A stretch of 64,000 bases of DNA, from contig JALBYF010000040.1 in the NCBI GenBank assembly GCA_023212725.1, positions 114,612-178,611 of the forward strand, read 5' to 3'. The position numbers were made by a program, and so were the translations under genes. This stretch comes from Tranzscheliella williamsii (lineage: Eukaryota; Basidiomycota; Ustilaginomycetes; Ustilaginales; Ustilaginaceae). The notes under the pieces were generated by a model. That model saw only the letters and a list, made by a program, of their open reading frames with translations. It was not told where the DNA came from and did not search any database. Shown here piece by piece: positions 43,294 to 53,500 of this stretch (positions are counted from its first letter, which is position 1; each line of letters opens with the position of its first letter).

Positions 43294-45411
43294 ATGTTCT
43301 ACAGCGATGTGATATTGGCTAAGCGGGGGCCTCTGGCCCGTGTTTGGCTAGCTGCGCACTGGGAGCGCAAACTCAGCAAGACGCAGTTTTTACAGACAAG
43401 CATCGAGAAGAGTGTCAGTGCGATTATGGGGCAAGAGATGGTGCCTATGGCTTTGAGACTCTCAGGCCAGCTTTTGCTTGGCGTTGTCCGGATCTACTCT
43501 CGCAAAGCCAAGTACCTGCTCGAGGACTGCAACGAAGCGCTGCTCAAGATCAAGATGGCCTTCCGTTCCGGTGCCGTTGATATGACCAGCGACCAGCTTA
43601 GCATCTCACGCACCGCCATCACCCTCCCTGATATCCGAACCGATCTCGATATCTTGCTCCCGGACCAGGCGGTGAACGAATACGACGTTGACTTTGAAAA
43701 GATGGCTGCCAAAAAGATCAAGAAATTCACAGACAGTGCAACAGCCCACACCGCCAGAGCCGCCGACATCACGTTACCGCACATCGACTACAGCGCATTC
43801 GACGACACATTCGACATCTCTTCTGGCATTGACGGCATTGCCTCGCAAGACTTTGACCCCGATGGCGGACTTGACCTCGGACTGGAGGACGACTTCCCAG
43901 ACGTGGAAGGGCGCAGAGACGATGCTGGCCAGCTAGTCGATGAGAATGGCGACCGAATCATTCAAGACGACTCTATGAGCATGGGCGTCGGCCGAGATGC
44001 TCCCAGTGAGGCTGGACGTCAGTCTGTCGCTTCCATGCTCAATATAGGCGCCGAGGGCGATGTCACCATGGGTTCAGCGGGTGGCTCTCGGGCGCCCAGC
44101 ATTGGCATGCCTGAATTCGATCTTGGGGGCGACGAACTGGATCTCGGTCTAGGTTTCGGCGCAGAAGAGCGCGGAGACCTTCATAGGCAGGTCACGCCGC
44201 CTCCTGGCGACAACAGCATGGCAATGGCGATGGCCGACATGACACCCAGGACGGCGGCGCGGATCCGCGACGCCGCCCAGCAGCGCCAGCAGGAAGAGGC
44301 GGCTACCAAGCAAGCCAAAGCTCGTAAGCAAATCGTCGATGCGCAAACGGAGCTCTCTGAAAGCCAGCTTGGCGGTCTCAGCCAAGGACTAAGCCAAGGT
44401 GGAGCAGGGCAGGCGGCCAACCTGCAGGAGATCTTGAGGGACGAGCGCTATCTGCCCAGATCACGCGCCTACCTTCGACTGTTGACGATCCGACAGGATC
44501 CCTTGTCGCATTTCATGCCGTTCGCAGACCCTTCGAACAAGGATAAGAGCTCGATGTTTATCGGTCCGCACGGTCTTGCGCCTGAGCTGAGCGAGCTGTT
44601 CACCTTCGACCTGGGCGCTATGCGCCGCCGACGGGCAGCGGCGTTCGCTGCTGAAGAAAGCCCGAGCAAGAGGGCGCGGCTGGGCGGAGATGACGAGATA
44701 GGTGTAGCTCGGCGCGCAGAGCAAGGACGAGAATCTCTTGGCTTGGGCGACATCGAAGGGGATCCAGGAGCCTTTGATTTCAGCATGGGGGACGAGAGTG
44801 GCTTCGATGTTCCGGGTCTGGACACTTCGATGGCGCTCGACCTGGGAGACGAGGCTGGGCTGCGACGTTCGTCGCGCCGGTCGAAGGCAGAGGCTGAGGC
44901 GGCAGGCGAGCAGGAAACGGGGCGATTGCCGGCGCTGTCTCGGCTGTCGACGCCCGAGGCGAGCGAGGATGCGTACGAGTCGATTCAATCCAGCTCGACG
45001 AACCCACTGGCAGGGTTTGATGCGCGGCCGGCGGAGGACCGGGCGGGGGAGAGGGGGCCGGGTGGCGAGGGAGGTGCTGAGGAGGTGGAGGCGTCGGAGC
45101 AGGGCTGGTCGCGGAGCACGGTCCGGGCACTGCGCGTCGTCCGGGCGCAGCTGACGGCGGCGTCTGCAGAGCCTGCCGAGCCAGCCGCGTCGCGCTTCGT
45201 CGAGACCGACGAGAGCGGCGAGCCGCGCCTCTCGTTCGCCAAAATTTCGGCCAATGCTTCGCGCCGCGCCGCCGCCGGCTTCTTCTTTGAAATGCTCGTC
45301 CTCGGCACCAAGGACTGCGTCCGCCTCCACCAGCCCGCCCCCTACGCCGACATCTACGTCGCTCCCAAAGACAAGCTCTGGCACTCGGCCGGCGCGCCCC
45401 CCACCGCCTAA
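43294..45411 (+). CDS. rad21: Cohesin kleisin subunit Rad21/Scc1
   Basis: Intronless, 705 residues. The N-terminal Rad21/Rec8 domain (about 1-115) is clear: MFYSDVILAKRGPLARVWLA, then RLSGQLLLGVVRIYSRKAKY and DCNEALLKIKMAF. The C-terminal winged-helix region (about 640-695) reads SRRAAAGFFFEMLVLGTKD followed by YADIYVAPKDKLW. It closes the Smc1-Smc3 ring and is cut by separase at anaphase. Candidate ExxR cleavage sites are EQGR at 476-479 and EAGR near residue 236; which is used cannot be told. The middle is acidic and low-complexity. The N-terminal sequence and length favour mitotic Rad21 over meiotic Rec8, although Rec8 cannot be fully excluded. Nucleotide composition becomes strongly GC-rich in the last 500 bp. 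Confidence 0.92.
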   Translation: MFYSDVILAKRGPLARVWLAAHWERKLSKTQFLQTSIEKSVSAIMGQEMVPMALRLSGQLLLGVVRIYSRKAKYLLEDCNEALLKIKMAFRSGAVDMTSDQLSISRTAITLPDIRTDLDILLPDQAVNEYDVDFEKMAAKKIKKFTDSATAHTARAADITLPHIDYSAFDDTFDISSGIDGIASQDFDPDGGLDLGLEDDFPDVEGRRDDAGQLVDENGDRIIQDDSMSMGVGRDAPSEAGRQSVASMLNIGAEGDVTMGSAGGSRAPSIGMPEFDLGGDELDLGLGFGAEERGDLHRQVTPPPGDNSMAMAMADMTPRTAARIRDAAQQRQQEEAATKQAKARKQIVDAQTELSESQLGGLSQGLSQGGAGQAANLQEILRDERYLPRSRAYLRLLTIRQDPLSHFMPFADPSNKDKSSMFIGPHGLAPELSELFTFDLGAMRRRRAAAFAAEESPSKRARLGGDDEIGVARRAEQGRESLGLGDIEGDPGAFDFSMGDESGFDVPGLDTSMALDLGDEAGLRRSSRRSKAEAEAAGEQETGRLPALSRLSTPEASEDAYESIQSSSTNPLAGFDARPAEDRAGERGPGGEGGAEEVEASEQGWSRSTVRALRVVRAQLTAASAEPAEPAASRFVETDESGEPRLSFAKISANASRRAAAGFFFEMLVLGTKDCVRLHQPAPYADIYVAPKDKLWHSAGAPPTA

Positions 45412-45605
45412 ACGTTCTTCCCCCCCACACCCCGCCGTTCCCACTGTACTTTGTATCCGCCTCTCCACACGCTGACGCCTCTATGCGACTCCGACCACAA
45501 GCAGAGCGTGCGTTCGACCAGGCAGGGTGAGCGGGAGTGCGACGAGATGGAAGGGCCGACTGCGGTGCGCGAGGTACATGTGTGCGGGAAGGGGGGAGGT
45601 TCGGC

Positions 45606-46703
45606 TCACTGGGCGTCGTCGGCGGCGGGGGGGGCGGGGGTGTGGTCCCACTTCTTGAGCATCTCGGTGCGTTCGAAGGGCTGGACGCCGGCGGTGACAC
45701 GGAAGCCGGCAGAGAGCGAGCTCCAGTCCATGTCGGCGCCGCCGATGGCGCGGGCGCTGATCATGTGCTGGCGGGCCAGGTCGATGACGGGGAGCGGGCA
45801 GTCGACGCTCTCGCCGAGCCGGATAATGTGCGAGGCATCCTTGATGCCCCCGTTCAGCGTGAATCCGTTCTCCCCGCGGAAATTGCCGTCGAGGATCTTC
45901 TTGCCGTAGCCGAGCGCCGACGGTGCCGGATAGAACTCCTGCAGCCACTCGTACAGCCGGTCGCTGCCGACACCCGTCTTGTCCGCCAGCGTCATGGTCT
46001 CGGAGAGCATCTCGATGGTCGAGATGATAATCGAGTTGCCAATCAGCTTGAACGCCGCCGCCCTCTCCGGGTTCGAGCCAAAGTCCATAATCTTACGGCC
46101 CATAGCAGGCACGAGGAACTGGGCGGCAAACTTCTTGCTGTTGTACGGCCCGGCAACGGCAAAGACGAGCTGGGCGGCCGAAGCCATGGGCGGCGGCCCA
46201 AACGCGGGAGCGGCGACAAAGTGTCTTTTGGGGAGCGCCGAGATCTGCCTCTCGATCTTGCCCGTGGTTTCCGGATACAGGGTGCTTGTATCGATAAACA
46301 GCGTCTTGTTTCCAGACGAGACGCGCTCCTGAGTGTGCGCCCCGACGCGCTTCTCTTCGGCCTTGAGCAGAGCATCGTAGACTTGCTCGGCGGCTTGGTC
46401 ATCGGACAGGCTGGTGAAGATCAGGTCGCATCTCGATCCGATATCCTCGACGCTTGAGACCGCCTTGACGAGGCCGCCATCGAGCTGCTTTTCGAGAGCC
46501 TGCGCCTTGGACGTGGTCCGGTTGTATACGAGCAGGGGTGGAAGAGGAGGCGACATGTTTCTCATGTGCTTGGCCAGGTTGGCGGCCATCTTGACGCCCA
46601 TGTTGCCGAGACCCACCCATCCGACCTGGTGCTGGGGATGAGGAGTGCTCGGTGTACTGTAGGGGATATCGACATTGGCCGAGCTGCTGCCGTGAGAATC
46701 CAT
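45606..46703 (-). CDS. 3-hydroxyisobutyrate dehydrogenase-like NAD(P)-dependent beta-hydroxyacid dehydrogenase
   Basis: Intronless, 365 residues. The Rossmann fold opens with VGWVGLGNMGVKMAANLAKH (glycine-rich motif, about 29-48). The family signature DTSTLYPETT is near 138-147. The catalytic lysine motif KLIGN (Lys and Asn four apart) and the long helix of NAD-binding domain 2 (SETMTLADKTGVGSDRLYEW) follow. Members reduce or oxidise beta-hydroxyacids (valine breakdown, succinic semialdehyde, tartronate semialdehyde). The substrate loop reads APAFGPPPMASAAQL, where the classical enzymes have a Ser-Gly-Gly, so the substrate is probably different. There is no obvious mitochondrial presequence; the first 27 residues are Ser/Pro/His-rich. 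It is divergent from the vma9 gene. Confidence 0.88.
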   Translation of the reverse strand: MDSHGSSSANVDIPYSTPSTPHPQHQVGWVGLGNMGVKMAANLAKHMRNMSPPLPPLLVYNRTTSKAQALEKQLDGGLVKAVSSVEDIGSRCDLIFTSLSDDQAAEQVYDALLKAEEKRVGAHTQERVSSGNKTLFIDTSTLYPETTGKIERQISALPKRHFVAAPAFGPPPMASAAQLVFAVAGPYNSKKFAAQFLVPAMGRKIMDFGSNPERAAAFKLIGNSIIISTIEMLSETMTLADKTGVGSDRLYEWLQEFYPAPSALGYGKKILDGNFRGENGFTLNGGIKDASHIIRLGESVDCPLPVIDLARQHMISARAIGGADMDWSSLSAGFRVTAGVQPFERTEMLKKWDHTPAPPAADDAQ

Positions 46704-47165
46704 GTTGGCTTGAGATGAGCCTGAGACAGGCTGAGCCGATGTTGATGATGGTAAAGACCCAAGTGGAGAGGCAGTAACTGTTGGAGAGAAGAATCACCTT
46801 TGATCGCCTCACTCTCCCTGGGCTGACGTAGAGTTGCAGTGCGGAGCTCGAGTTGCTGACAGGTTACAGCCTTACGCACAGATCAGCAAAGTGAGAAAAC
46901 GACGGGTGACTTTGCCCGCTGTTAGATCCGTTCCAAGTTTCAAGGCGTGCGCGAAATCGAGCTGAGCTGCTTCTCGTTGGCGTTGCCCCTGATCCTACTC
47001 GAGCTTGCAGCCTGTCGCCAATCCATCCCATTGACCGCAACCACGTCGCCGTCCATTGCCACGCTCGCCTCCAACATCCTATCCAGAGCAAGTTCGGGCC
47101 GGCCGTGCTTCTTGCAACCGTCAGCTCTTGTTCCAGATCTCACACCCACGCCAGAGAACGACGAC
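46704..47165. promoter_or_regulatory. Short divergent promoter region (dehydrogenase-like / vma9)
   Basis: Only 462 bp separate two divergent ATGs, so both promoters and both 5' leaders must fit here. An open frame on the plus strand from 46947 is the in-frame upstream extension of vma9 exon 1; the family N-terminus argues that translation begins at 47166 instead. Confidence 0.5.
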
Positions 47166-47557
47166 ATGTCCGGCTGGACCACGATCTGGGTCTTCCTGGC
47201 CGCTGCCGGCGCCATCAGCGCCGTCTGGTTCACAACTCCGAAGGGCCCCAATCAGGTGTAGGTTCGCACGCCCCTTATCGACACTGTTGGCTTATCAGGG
47301 AGATCTATCCCCGCCCCCCCTTTGCTTGCTAACACGCCTCTCCTTCCCTACACAGACTCATTCGCACCTCGGTACTGCTCTCCTTGACGTGCATGTACCT
47401 GATGTGGTTCATCATTTACATGGCACAACTACATCCCATCGTCAGTAAGTATCTTTCGGTGCCTGCAAGCTCCAACTACCTGATCACAGCTCACCACTTC
47501 TCCTCGCCGCTTAAAACAGAACCCAAACGATCCGACGTACGGTTCCTCGAACACTAG
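47166..47557 (+). CDS. vma9: V-type H+-ATPase subunit e (Vo sector)
   Basis: Three exons, 47166-47257, 47356-47444 and 47520-47557, give 72 residues. Introns are 98 and 75 bp with GTAGGT and GTAAGT donors and ACACAG/AAACAG acceptors; both junctions are phase-consistent. The protein has two membrane helices: WTTIWVFLAAAGAISAVWF and then SVLLSLTCMYLMWFIIYMAQ. The motif QLHPIV followed by KPKRSDVRFLEH matches the Q-L-H-P-L-V and R-S-D-L-R end of yeast Vma9. Subunit e is an essential small part of the membrane sector that acidifies vacuoles and endosomes. No exon reaches 32 codons, so automatic calling could easily miss it. The start was fixed by family length (yeast 73 residues). Confidence 0.92.
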
Positions 47558-47810
47558 GCTCTGCACTGTCCCACAACTCGCTGCGGCCTTGTTCGAAATC
47601 GGCCCCATCTGTACATTACCGTGCTCCATGCTTTCCGGCTAAGCCTTTCAAGACAGCTACCCGCAAAGCCCGCTCGGCAACAAAACGCAAGCGGGTCCCA
47701 GGCAGCCTAGTCGTCACAAGCAGGCACAGACACTTCGCTGGCTGTACTATTGAGCTTTCGCGGCTGCTCGGCGCCGCTGCCACCGCCATTTTCAGATAAC
47801 GGTGTTTGGG

Positions 47811-49881
47811 CTAAAGACCTTGCTCGCCAAGATCAGACCTCGCCACGGCAGAGGGCGGATCGTCGACCGGTTGAGGGCCTCGGTGTGAGAAATCGAGCTG
47901 TCGGATGAAGCGAGGAGCTGGCAGTAGAGCGTCAGGTTCGGTGTACAGCGTTTCGGCCACATAGTAGACACCAGTCTGGTCCATCTGCACACAACTACAG
48001 CGGCTGCATTCATCTTCGTGTTCTTCGGCCTCGCCCACCGTTTTCATCCAAACGGTGATGGGCGGTATGGCTGTTTCCGCGGTTGGAGTCTGCATTCTCA
48101 GGTCGGGCAAACACTTCTCCAGATCCAGCAGAATCGGCTCATCATTGATGATCACGGCTTTTCCTTCGTGCACCGTCATCTGGGCGTCCGCCAACTCCTC
48201 CCACAGCAATCGATTGTTCCAGCTGGGCGGTTGTAGATCTTGGTCAAAGTTGAAATTGTCCTCGTAGTATGTTTTCAGGTTGCAAAACTCGATCTCTACG
48301 AAAAGCTCGGGCAGCTTGCTGGTGTCTTTCAAGAAGGACTTGTAATCACGCAGCAGCAGCACGGTGCCTTGTCCAAGGATGAGAAGCGTCTTGGTCTTGA
48401 GATCCGGATGTACTGCCGACCAGATCTGATAGGGTGTCATGGTCAGCTGTGCGAGGTTCATCACGTCCGGACCAGCCTGCCACAGATTGGGTTCCGCCGG
48501 ATGAAGGGACTTTTGAACGAAATACGGCTCGGCGGCTTGAACATGGGCTGCCTCAGGGCGCCAGGTGGCTGGACGGACCCCGCCAGATGCGAAATGCTGG
48601 CCCATGTTCCACACCAACTGCCCGGAACGACGCGAGAAGATCGAGACCGACTTGGCCCCCATTCCGTTCAGGAAAACATATTCATCGTCAAAATCGACGT
48701 AGGTGATGTTGCCATCCCGGTGCGGAGAAGCACGTATGTCGAATGTCTCTATGAGCTGCTGCCGGGGCACGTCCCAGAGCTCGACATAGTTGTCCTGTGA
48801 CGCCCCGCATAGCAACGGATACTGAAAGCGATACGCCCGAATCATCCGGGTCGAAGTGAGGATGGTGAATCTCTGGAAGTGGCCCCTCTCAGGTGGTCGA
48901 CCAAGGTCATCAATGAGACGCTCGCTGCGCCAGACCTCGAAGTTTCCTCCGCCAGGCCGGTCAAACACGATCCAGCCATTCGAGAATTCGAGGTGAGGAC
49001 AAGGCCGAGTAGCTGTTCTTGGAATATGCCACAGTAGTTCCATCGACTGATGATCAAAGACCTGTACGCCACCAGATTGCCCAGTGCAGATTACGGTTTG
49101 TTCAATCGGATCTAGCTTGAAGCGCCAAGGCTTCACTCCGAGGTTTTTCGGCCTTAGGGATCTACGGCGGGGGAAAGCTGTTCTCTGCCATCTCGCTCGT
49201 TCAGCGAGATGGGCTGCGACTAGCTGTTCTGATGCATGCGTGTCTTGTCCAAGACGAAGGGAAGCAGCAGTAATGGAGCGAGCATCGGTTGGAGTGTCGT
49301 CATAACAATTCCTTCCCGACCAGTTGCACTCTAGCTGCCAAAGGCGGCAACACAATGAGCGGAAGGTGTCCACATCATCGAAGTAGGAACCTAAATTGCG
49401 GTTGCGGTAGTTGCGAACGGTGCGCTGCAGAAGAGAGCCGTCCCCCTCCGGGATGATAGGCGACTGGTGGAAGTGCAGGACACCTGTGATGACCGAGATG
49501 CCGTCAGCTTCTTCTTCGGCTTCTCTCTGTGAGCAGCAGTAACCCAAGCGTATTGCGAGCTGTTTCCACAACGCTTCCTCCAGTGAGAAGGTTTGCCATG
49601 CTGTACAGGTCACAAACAACAAGAAGAGTTAGCGAAACATAGTCAGCGAAACGTAGGCAAGCGCGGGGCCCGCTTCGGATGGAATCACAATGGCCATGCT
49701 ACTTACCCGTGCTGACTCGCTGGATGCGACATAGAGCCGGAGGAGCTAGAAAGGAGAGGACGTAAGAGAAAGCCTCGGGCGGAAAAAGAGTAGCGGGATC
49801 CAGCATGGCAACGGCAGAGCCCGAGATGGACCGTTTGCGTTTGCCAATGTACGATGCGCTTGACTCTGCGTTTCCGCTCAT
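47811..49881 (-). CDS. F-box protein with probable WD40-like propeller
   Basis: Two exons, 49707-49881 and 47811-49600, give 654 residues. The 106 bp intron has a GTAAGT donor and a CTGTACAG acceptor and keeps phase. The F-box spans the splice site: LFPPEAFSYVLSFLAPPALC before it and RVST|AWQTFSLEEALWKQLA across it. The rest contains spaced beta-strand segments such as QTVICTGQSGGVQVFDH, YRFQYPLLCGASQDNYVELWD and FDDEYVFLNGMGAKSVSIF, which look like a degenerate beta-propeller. F-box proteins recruit substrates to SCF ubiquitin ligases through Skp1; the substrate here is unknown. Cysteines near the C-terminus (ECSRCSCVQ) are unusual. It shares a divergent 666 bp region with the synaptojanin-like gene. 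Confidence 0.82.
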
Positions 49882-50547
49882 GTGGACATGACCGGCTCTT
49901 GGGAAAGCCTTCAGCGGGTGCGTCTCGCCGCGCTACCAAAACGCTTGACAGAGTCCAGACAAGGAGACTCAGCCATCATACACCGCAGACGGTCGCTGTA
50001 GGTTGGCAACCTTAACTCTCCTAGCCTTCCCCACGGGTGAGCCGCCAAAAAGCGCCGGTGCAGCACCTTTTGTAATTGTGATTGTAATCACGAATTGAGG
50101 ATGATCGTGATTTCAGGGTCCAACCGTCCCTATAAGCTTAGGGCTGAGCGGATCAACACCTCCACTCGCAAACCCCATCCATGTTCTTCGCGCATCAGCC
50201 GTTTCGTGATGCAGACACTTCACGTTCACCCTATACATTCACACCCTCCCACCTCTCACGTCACATTCAAACCTACTCACAACTGTCACTTGTGACGGCG
50301 CACTAGCTTCTCCAATCGTTCCACTTGACTCTGTCACGCTGGTATGCTTCACTTCTGATCTAACATCCCGAGCGTGGCTGACTTTAGGCCACCGTTACGG
50401 AGCGCAGAGCATCTCCGACCTATTCAATTGGCTTTCGATCAATCGAATTTGACCGCGCTAGCTTGCCGGCCTTCATCGCCTGGATCGTCCTTGGAGTCTC
50501 GTTGTGATCACGGCCCAACACCTGATAACGCAAAGGGGTGAGATGCA
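49882..50547. promoter_or_regulatory. Divergent region between F-box and synaptojanin-like genes
   Basis: It contains a near-palindromic AT-rich motif at 50071-50117 in which GTGATTGTAATCAC is followed by ATCGTGATTT. Similar words recur in the gene-poor interval near 38.7-39.9 kb. It may be a bidirectional regulatory element or simply a common intergenic word in this genome. Confidence 0.35.
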
Positions 50548-53500
50548 ATGCACGTCTACCTCCAGGATGCTCCTCGCATCATAGCTCTGGCGACAGATCC
50601 CAATGTCGTCTTCGACCAAGCCGGTCGAGAAAAGAGGTTCGACCAAGGTGCCACAGCCATCCTCATCTCATCGCGGTCGCCAACTTCCTTGACCCTTCCG
50701 CCGCAGGTGCCGCTTGCTTCGGCCACTTCGGCCCAAGTGGCAGCTGCAAAAGCTGTAGTCGAAGTCGTCAAAGATGATGCGCTCGAACACTTCAGCTTGC
50801 AGAAGCTCTCCTCCAAGTCGATAGAGGGCTGTCTCGGCCTCATTAACGTGGGTCAAGACCTCTTCGTCGCCCTGGTGACGTCTGCCGCCGAAGTCGGGCA
50901 GATCAGACCCGGAGAAACTGTCATGAGGATCCACTCGGTTGCCTTCTTTTGTGTAAATCGTTCCACTTGGGACGATATGCTACTCTCTGATACCCCAGCT
51001 TCTCAACTCGAACCCTACGATGCTTACGGCCCAGGCCACGACAGCGCAGTGACTCAACCCAGCATCTACGAACATCCCTGCACCAGCTTGAAGAAGCTGC
51101 TCAGCACAGGTACATTCTATTATGCCAAAGGTGGATCCTTCGACATCTCCACGCGGCTTAGCCAACGCATACCAGATCCGATGCGCCCGGGCACAGCTTC
51201 TAATCATGATATATCTCAGTACGATAGCCGCTTTGTTTGGAATAACTACATGATAGAACCGCTCATCAACTTTCGCGAACGTCTTCCACCACCGGACCGT
51301 GCCAGGATCGATACCGGCTGTTTCCTGCTGCTCGCCATTCAGGGTTTTGTTGGTGCTTACAACTTGAGCTCTAATTCAGTGTTTGCACCAGGCATATCCA
51401 TCGCTCCTTCTCCAACATCCGCTGCGACGACGGGTACGATAGCTCTGATCAGCCGACTCAGCTGGAAACGTGCCGGCACCCGATTCAACACTCGAGGAAT
51501 AGACGATGACGGCCATGTCGCCAATTTCGTCGAAACCGAGACCATCTTCAGCAATGAGGACATCACCTTTAGCTTCGACCAGGTCCGAGGATCTGTGCCG
51601 CTTTTTTGGGAGCAGCAGGGTCTGCAAGCTTTCAACGCGAGGATACAGATAACAAGATCCAGGGGCGCTTCTCAGCCCGCCTTTGACCGCCACTTTGCCG
51701 ATCTTATTTCACACTATTCAAGCGTTCATGCCATCAATCTGCTCGGTACACGTGACGCTGAGACCGTTCTTAGCGCTGCTTATGCAGAGCATATGCGCCA
51801 CAGTTCCGCTGCGTCCATCGCAGTCAGGCCTGCTGCGGACAGCGACGACCCCCGCGAAGCAGCGGCTGACGGTGCCGAGCGCATTGGCCTAACCAACCTC
51901 GATTTTCACTCGGTCTCCCGCAATACAGGCGGTATAGATGGCGTACGCTACGAGCTTCGTCACCTTGGCCCGGTTCAACTCAAGCAAAAGGCTTTTGGAT
52001 TCACACTCCTTGACACTGCAACTGGAGCTCTAATTCGCCGACAAAAAGGCGTTTTCAGGAGCAATTGTCTGGACTGCTTGGATAGAACCAACGTAGTACA
52101 AGATATGCTGTCCCGTTTTACGCTCGAAGCCTTTTTCGACGCAGCACTGGCACGGGATACGATTTATGAGGCCTTTGCTGTTCAGACCCATCCCTTTTGG
52201 ACCCATCATCGAGTTCTGTGGGCTGAAAATGGAGATGCTTTGTCCAAGATCTATGCGGGCACCGGTGCCTTAAACTCCAGCTTCACTCGGAGCGGCAAGA
52301 AGACGCTCGGAGGAATGCTAAGCGATGCTGCCAAAAGTGCAGGACGTATGTACATCAACAACTTTCAAGACAAGAACAAACAAAACGTCATTGACGTGCT
52401 TTTGGGCAACATGGCCAACCAAAGACCAGTGGCAGTTTTCGATCCGGTAATAGACAGCGTTACTGCTGAGTTGTACGCCCGAGTCGACGAATACTCAACC
52501 AGCCGCCTGATCTCACTATTCATCGGCACATACAACCTCAATGGCAAATCCCCGGATGAATCCCTCATTCCCTGGTTGTTCCCAAATGGCGAAGAGCAGG
52601 AGCCAGATATTTTTGCTCTTGGCTTTCAGGAGATCGTACAGCTGACACCCCAACAGATCTTGATGACGGATCCAGACAAAATCCGGATCTGGGAGGCCAC
52701 GATCATGGAAACAATCACCAGAAGGTCCAGGAAGAAGTCAGAGTACGTGCTCTTACGCAGCGAACAGCTCGTGGGTACTGCCCTTGTCATCCTGATCAAG
52801 GAGCATCTCATTCATGATGTCCGAATGGTAGAAGCGGCCACCAGGAAAACAGGGCTCAAGGGCATGAGCGGCAACAAGGGTGGTGTGGCGATCCGGATGG
52901 ACTACTTTGACACCTCGATCTGCTTTGTCACTGCCCACTTTGCAGCTGGGCATTCGGCATACGAAGAACGAAACGCCGACTATTGGACCATAAGTAGAGG
53001 ACTCTCATTTGCGCGTGGTAAGACCGTGTCGAGCCATGACCATGTTGTATGGCTTGGCGACTTCAACTACCGGATCGATCTGCCGAACGATGCAGTGCGC
53101 ACGATGGCCACTCGCGATGACTTTGCCAGTTTGTATGCCCGAGACCAGCTCGCAAGAAGTCGAGAAATTGGTGCCGTCTTCCCTGGTTACCAAGAGGGCA
53201 TCATTCGGTTTGCTCCTACCTACAAGTACGATAATGGCTCCACCAGTTATGATTCTTCCGAAAAGCAACGTATCCCAGCGTGGACAGACCGCATCCTGTA
53301 CCGGGGCCTAGATCTTGAGCTTCAGTCCTATATGCGCGCTGAACTCAAGACAAGCGATCATCGACCCGTCTGGGCGTTTTTCACAGGTCCTGTTCGCATC
53401 ATTGACTATCTCAAGAGAGACAATATCCGGAAGCAGCTGCTGGAGCAGAAGAAGCAGACCCATAGCTTTGGAGCGGCGCATGACGTTTCATCCTCTTCCG

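Noticed and set aside
44461..45700. Two long minus-strand frames (335 and 306 codons)
   Set aside because: Antisense to the GC-rich end of rad21 and the adjacent 3' region; Arg/Pro/Ala-rich shadows.
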